A stretch of 18,188 nt of DNA from Pseudomonadota bacterium (GTDB taxonomy: Bacteria; Pseudomonadota; Alphaproteobacteria; Rhizobiales; Xanthobacteraceae), in NCBI GenBank assembly GCA_023404705.1, contig JAEYAU010000093.1:1-18188 (forward strand). Direction: 5' to 3'. Positions within the stretch are counted from its first letter, which is position 1; each line of letters starts with the position of its first letter. This document shows, piece after piece, positions 14,855 to 18,188 of this stretch. The notes under the pieces are model-generated. The model did no database searches, had not been told where the DNA came from, and saw nothing but the letters and a program-made list of their open reading frames with translations. The translations under genes and the position numbers were made by a program.

Positions 14855-15633
14855 GCCCGATCCTCTCCGTCGCCGGGCTCGAGAAGACCTTTGGCAGCGT
14901 CGTCGCGGCGCGCGAGATCACGGTCGACGTTCCGGCCGAGCAGACCGTCGGCATCATCGGTGCCAACGGCGCCGGCAAGACTACCTTCGTCAACATGGTC
15001 ACGGGGCACCTGCGGCCCACCAAGGGCACGATCCGCTTCGGCGAGCGCGACATCACCGGCATGGCTTCGCGCGACATCACGCGGCTCGGCATCTCACGCT
15101 CGTTCCAGGTCGCGCAGATCTTCCCGACGCTCACCGTGTTCGAGAACATGTGCGTCGCTGCCGCGATCGCGCGCGGCACCGGCGGCGTGCTCAGCCAGGC
15201 GCTCACGCCGCTGCGCTCCGAGCAGACCGTCGCGGAGGCCGAGGCCGCGATCACACTCTTCCAGATCGATCGCTACCGCGAATCGCGCGTCGCCACGCTG
15301 CCGCAGGGCATCCGCAAGCTGCTCGACATCGCCATGGCGGTGGCGGGTTGGCCCAAGATCCTGCTGCTCGACGAGCCGACCAGCGGCATCTCGGTCGAGG
15401 AGAAGTTCGGCCTGATGGACGTCGTGATGTCGGCGCTCAAGAGCCGCCGCGTCACCATCCTGTTCGTCGAGCACGACATGGAGATCATCGGCCGTTTCGC
15501 CGACCGCGTGCTCGCCTTCTACGACGGCACCATCATTGCGGATGGCCCGCCCGGCGAAGCGCTCGCCAACGAGCGCGTGCAGACGCTGATCAGCGGCACG
15601 CGGCTGCGGACCGGGGAGGGCGCCCATGCTTAA
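14851..15633 (+). CDS. Branched-chain-type ABC transporter ATPase (LivG-like)
   Basis: A 260-residue ATP-binding subunit. Walker A GANGAGKT is at 37-44, the Q-loop SFQVAQIFP at 84-92, Walker B ILLLDE at 170-175 and the switch His208 in VEHDME. The order and the length between Walker A and the signature match LivG. The signature is unusual: LPQGIRK at 150-156 in place of LSxGxQ/R, so the canonical Ser is Pro and the Gln is Arg/Lys-flanked Ile. The LivF partner has a perfect signature, so at least one ATP site should be normal. The start ATG overlaps the LivM stop and has AGGAGGG at 14841-14847. A longer frame back to 14749 only reads the permease gene. Confidence 0.93.
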   Translation: MSPILSVAGLEKTFGSVVAAREITVDVPAEQTVGIIGANGAGKTTFVNMVTGHLRPTKGTIRFGERDITGMASRDITRLGISRSFQVAQIFPTLTVFENMCVAAAIARGTGGVLSQALTPLRSEQTVAEAEAAITLFQIDRYRESRVATLPQGIRKLLDIAMAVAGWPKILLLDEPTSGISVEEKFGLMDVVMSALKSRRVTILFVEHDMEIIGRFADRVLAFYDGTIIADGPPGEALANERVQTLISGTRLRTGEGAHA

Positions 15634-16267
15634 AGTGCACCATCTCACGGTCTCCATCGGCCCGGTGCCGATCGTGCGCGAAGCCTCGCTCGACCTGATG
15701 GAAGGCGAGATGTGCGGCCTGATCGGCCGCAACGGCGCCGGCAAGACAACGATGATGCGCGCGCTCATGGGCGCGCTCGTTGCGGGAGGCTCGGCCGAGC
15801 TCGAGCATGTCGATCTGTTGCGGCTGCCGGCGCACCGCCGTGTCGCGCACGGCGTCGGCTATATGCCGGAAGACCGCCGTCTCGTGCCGGAGTTCACGGT
15901 CGAGGAGAACATCCGCGTGCCGAGTTGGTCCACGAAGATGGACGGCGTCGAGCAGCGGCTCGAATGGATCTTCTCGATCATGCCGGAGGTCGCCAAGTTC
16001 CGCGAGCGCCGCGCGCTCGAACTCTCGGGCGGGCAGCAGAAAATGGTCGCGCTCGCCCGCGCGCTGCTCGCCGGCCGCCGCCTGCTGTTGCTCGACGAGC
16101 CCTTCGAAGGGCTCGCGCCCGCGCTCGCGCGCCGTCTCGGTGAGGTGCTCGCCAACCTGAAGAGCGAAGGCGTCTCGGTGCTGATCGCGGAATCGAACGA
16201 GGTGCACGTCTCCGACTTGCTCTCGCGCGCCTACCGCATCGAGCGCGGCGCCGTGCAGGCGATCTGA
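15626..16267 (+). CDS. Branched-chain-type ABC transporter ATPase (LivF-like)
   Basis: A 213-residue ATP-binding subunit, slightly shorter than the 230-240 usual for LivF. Walker A GRNGAGKT begins at residue 34, YMPEDRRLVPEFTVEENI is the Q-loop neighbourhood typical of LivF, the signature LSGGQQK is perfect and Walker B reads LLLLDEPFEGLAP. The H-loop reads IAESNE, without a His; LivF proteins commonly have E-x-N here, so this is a family trait. The ATG overlaps the LivG frame by eight bases and has GGGGAGGG just upstream. It is the last gene of the importer operon and its TGA stands one base from the stop of the opposing crotonase gene. Confidence 0.92.
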   Translation: MLKVHHLTVSIGPVPIVREASLDLMEGEMCGLIGRNGAGKTTMMRALMGALVAGGSAELEHVDLLRLPAHRRVAHGVGYMPEDRRLVPEFTVEENIRVPSWSTKMDGVEQRLEWIFSIMPEVAKFRERRALELSGGQQKMVALARALLAGRRLLLLDEPFEGLAPALARRLGEVLANLKSEGVSVLIAESNEVHVSDLLSRAYRIERGAVQAI

Positions 16268-16268
16268 G

Positions 16269-17057
16269 TCACTCCTTCCCGAACTTCGCCGCCCGCCGCT
16301 CGAAGAACGCCGTAATGCCCTCGCGGAAATCCGCCATGCGCGCCGCCGCCACGAAGGCGTCGCGCTCGCTTTCGAGCTGCACGTCGAGCGGCACTGTCGG
16401 CGCCTGATGCACGAGCCGCTTCACCGACGCGAAGGCGAAGGCTGGACCAGCCGCAATGCGCGCCGCGACGGCATCGACCTCGGCGCCGAGCTTGTCGCTG
16501 TCGACGACGCGATTGATCAGCCCGATCGCGCGCGCCTCCTCGGCGCTCATCGGCTCGCCCAGCATGATCCATTCCAGCGCGCGGCGCTGACCGATCAGCC
16601 GCGTGATCGACCAGGTGGTGCCGCCGTCCGGGCTGGTGCCGATGCGCGTATAGGCCGGCACGAACGTCGCATCGCGCGCCGCCACCACGAGATCGCAGGC
16701 GAGCGCCAGCCCGAGCCCGCCGCCCGCGACCGCGCCCTGCACGCCCGCAACCACCGGCGCGTTCATGCGCCGAATGCAGCGGATGATCTGGTGGAAGAGG
16801 CCGATCAGCCGGCTCGCCTCCTGGTCGGCGTGATCGGGTGCCGCATGGAACAGTGCGAGATCGCCGCCCGCCATGAAGGCGCGGCCTTCGCCGGTCAACT
16901 GCACGGCCTTCACGCTGCGGTCGCGCTCGGCGCGCGACAGCGCATCGAGCAATTCGACGCCCACGGCGAAGTCGAGGGCGTTCAGGCGGTCGGGCCGGTC
17001 GAGCCGGATCCTGGCGATGTCGCCGTCCACGCTGAAGCGCACGCATGCGTCCGCCAT
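16269..17057 (-). CDS. Crotonase-family protein lacking both hydratase glutamates (PaaG/isomerase-like)
   Basis: A 262-residue crotonase. The fold is clear (LDRPDRLNALDFAV, FMAGGDLALF oxyanion-hole segment, VAGGGLGLALACDL, TRIGTSPDGGTTW). Gly116 stands where hydratases have the first catalytic Glu, and Tyr136 where they have the second, so simple hydration is unlikely. Asp144 in SPDGG matches the position of acidic residues in PaaG and enoyl-CoA isomerases, so I infer double-bond isomerisation or another non-hydratase reaction. The ATG at 17057 has GGGAGGA at 17068-17062. The frame runs back to 17681 but that part is antisense to the next gene. It is divergent from the crotonase at 17149 and convergent with the importer operon. 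It may form part of a separate unit. Confidence 0.88.
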   Translation of the reverse strand: MADACVRFSVDGDIARIRLDRPDRLNALDFAVGVELLDALSRAERDRSVKAVQLTGEGRAFMAGGDLALFHAAPDHADQEASRLIGLFHQIIRCIRRMNAPVVAGVQGAVAGGGLGLALACDLVVAARDATFVPAYTRIGTSPDGGTTWSITRLIGQRRALEWIMLGEPMSAEEARAIGLINRVVDSDKLGAEVDAVAARIAAGPAFAFASVKRLVHQAPTVPLDVQLESERDAFVAAARMADFREGITAFFERRAAKFGKE

Positions 17058-17148
17058 TCCGTCCTCCCGGTCTTGTCGGCGTTGTCTTGCCGGCTCTGCT
17101 TGGCTAGTCTCATGGAAAAATGAATCCAACTCAATATGGGAGGACGTC
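17058..17148. other. Divergent intergenic region between two crotonase genes
   Basis: Ninety-one bases separate the two starts. Each side has a strong ribosome site (GGGAGGA for both). I find no TGGCAC-N5-TTGC element and no TGT-N11-ACA repeat, so these genes do not appear to share the sigma-54 control of the main cluster. The AT-richer part at 17105-17137 probably holds promoters, but no pair of boxes is convincing. Confidence 0.5.
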
Positions 17149-17925
17149 ATGCAGGAGGTGCGCCGCGAGCGCCGGGAAGCGGCCCTCTGGCTGACCATCG
17201 ACCGCGAGGAACGCCGCAACGCGCTGAACGAGGCCGTGCTCACGGGCCTGCTCGACGGCGTGCGTGAGGCCGACCGCGATAGCACGATCCGCGCCGTGGT
17301 GATGACCGGCGCCGGCAAGGTGTTCTGCGCCGGCGGCGACCTCAAGCCGAGCGCCGAGGGCGATCCCTTCCGCATCGATCCGGCCGAAGTGGACAACCCT
17401 GTCGTCTCGCTCTTCCGTGCCATGAGCGGCTGCGCGGTGCCCGTGATCGCCCGCGTCAACGGCCACGCGCTCGCGGGCGGCTTCGGCCTCGTCTGCGCCT
17501 GCGACTTCGCCGTGGTGGTCGAGAGCGCGAAGCTCGGCACGCCCGAGGCGCGCATCGGCATCTTCCCGATGATGATCCTGCCCTGGATGCTGCGCACCAT
17601 TCCGCGCCGCAAGCTGCTCGAGCTCTGCGTCACGGGCGAGCCGATCAGCGCCGCCGAGGCGCTCACCCATGGCATCGTCAATCATGTGGTCGCGGCCGAC
17701 AAGCTGGACGAAAAGGTCGACGCGCTCGTCGCCTCGATCGCGGCGAGCTCCCCGACCGCCATCCGCATGGGCCGCCGCGCGCTCACGACGCTCGATTCGC
17801 TCTCCGTGGACGAGGGCCTCGAATACGCCCAGCGCGTGCTGCCGCAGATGGCCCGCACCGAGGACGCCCGCGAGGGCTTCCGCGCCTTCAACGAGAAGCG
17901 CGCGCCGGTCTGGACAGGGCGCTGA
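17149..17925 (+). CDS. Enoyl-CoA hydratase/isomerase family protein
   Basis: A 258-residue crotonase. The oxyanion-hole segment is FCAGGDLKP at 59-67 and the second glycine strip is ALAGGFGLVCACD. Only the second catalytic Glu is kept: Glu133 in TPEARIGIFPMM, while Gly113 replaces the first. One-Glu crotonases include isomerases and some special hydratases, so the reaction is open. The C-terminus EGFRAFNEKRAPVW is ordinary for the family. The ATG at 17149 has GGGAGG at 17138-17143. One base separates its TGA from the ATG of the AtuA-family gene, so the two are co-transcribed; this may hint at a beta-branched or terpenoid enoyl-CoA substrate. Confidence 0.9.
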   Translation: MQEVRRERREAALWLTIDREERRNALNEAVLTGLLDGVREADRDSTIRAVVMTGAGKVFCAGGDLKPSAEGDPFRIDPAEVDNPVVSLFRAMSGCAVPVIARVNGHALAGGFGLVCACDFAVVVESAKLGTPEARIGIFPMMILPWMLRTIPRRKLLELCVTGEPISAAEALTHGIVNHVVAADKLDEKVDALVASIAASSPTAIRMGRRALTTLDSLSVDEGLEYAQRVLPQMARTEDAREGFRAFNEKRAPVWTGR

Positions 17926-17926
17926 C

Positions 17927-18188
17927 ATGAAGACCGTGCGCATCGGCGGCGCCTCCGGCTTCTGGGGCGACAGCATCGACAACGCGGCGCAGCTCGTGCA
18001 GCGCGGCGACATCGACATTCTGGTCTTCGACTATCTGGCCGAGATCACGATGTCGCTGCTGGCGCGCATCCGCGCGCGTAAGCCCGAGCTCGGCTATGTG
18101 CCGGACTTCATCGAGGCGATCGTGCCCTTGCTGCCCGAGATCAAGCGGCGCGGCATCCGCGTCGTCTCGAACGGCGGCGGCGTCAACC
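17927..18188 (+). CDS. AtuA-family protein (DUF1446), 5' part only
   Basis: The first 87 residues of a protein cut by the window end. VRIGGASGFWGDSIDNAAQLV, then GDIDILVFDYLAEITMSLLARIRARKPELGY and KRRGIRVVSNGGGVN are the conserved N-terminal blocks of the AtuA family (PF07287), named after a gene needed for growth on acyclic terpenes in Pseudomonas. The biochemical role of the family is poorly known. The ATG at 17927 follows the crotonase stop by one base. The family is also spread widely outside terpene clusters, so the substrate hint is weak. Confidence 0.88.
   Translation, partial: MKTVRIGGASGFWGDSIDNAAQLVQRGDIDILVFDYLAEITMSLLARIRARKPELGYVPDFIEAIVPLLPEIKRRGIRVVSNGGGVN

Overview
The window is high-GC, densely coded DNA. 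Its codon use, its gene families and one palindromic repeat (13808-13856) of a type I know from Bradyrhizobium, Rhodopseudomonas and Nitrobacter genomes point to an alphaproteobacterium of the order Rhizobiales (Hyphomicrobiales). Nearly everything here concerns uptake and CoA-linked breakdown of an organic acid. There are no RNA genes, phage genes, insertion sequences or CRISPR arrays that I can see.

Layout. (1) 1-9363, minus strand: a ten-gene operon. Transcription order is family III CoA-transferase, BadI/MenB-like crotonase, acyl-CoA ligase, enoyl-CoA hydratase, SDR dehydrogenase, acyl-CoA dehydrogenase, 3-hydroxyacyl-CoA dehydrogenase, a companion protein resembling the second half of PaaH-type dehydrogenases, an AMACR-like family III protein, and a quinone-oxidoreductase-like protein cut by the window edge. 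Nearly all junctions overlap by 1-8 bases. (2) 9364-9554: divergent control region. (3) 9555-11177, plus: a PAS-containing sigma-54-dependent activator. (4) 11178-11496: a 319-base control region. (5) 11497-16267, plus: a complete branched-chain-amino-acid-type ABC importer (binding protein, two permeases, two ATPases). (6) 16269-17057, minus: a crotonase lacking both hydratase glutamates. (7) 17149-18188, plus: another crotonase followed by the start of an AtuA-family gene.

How it fits together. Both the catabolic operon and the transporter operon have an excellent sigma-54 promoter (TGGCAC-N5-TTGCT) at the expected place. Both control regions also carry TGT-N11-ACA inverted repeats upstream of these promoters, which are candidate binding sites for the activator encoded between them. 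My reading is a self-contained sigma-54 regulon: import of a carboxylic acid by the ABC system, then CoA activation, dehydrogenation, hydration, oxidation, and possibly ring cleavage by the BadI-like enzyme. The set of ligase, acyl-CoA dehydrogenase, hydratase, SDR and BadI-like hydrolase matches, class by class, the AliA-AliB-BadK-BadH-BadI route for cyclohexanecarboxylate in Rhodopseudomonas palustris. The actual substrate cannot be read from the sequence; the AMACR-like protein and the nearby AtuA-family gene leave a methyl-branched or terpenoid acid possible.
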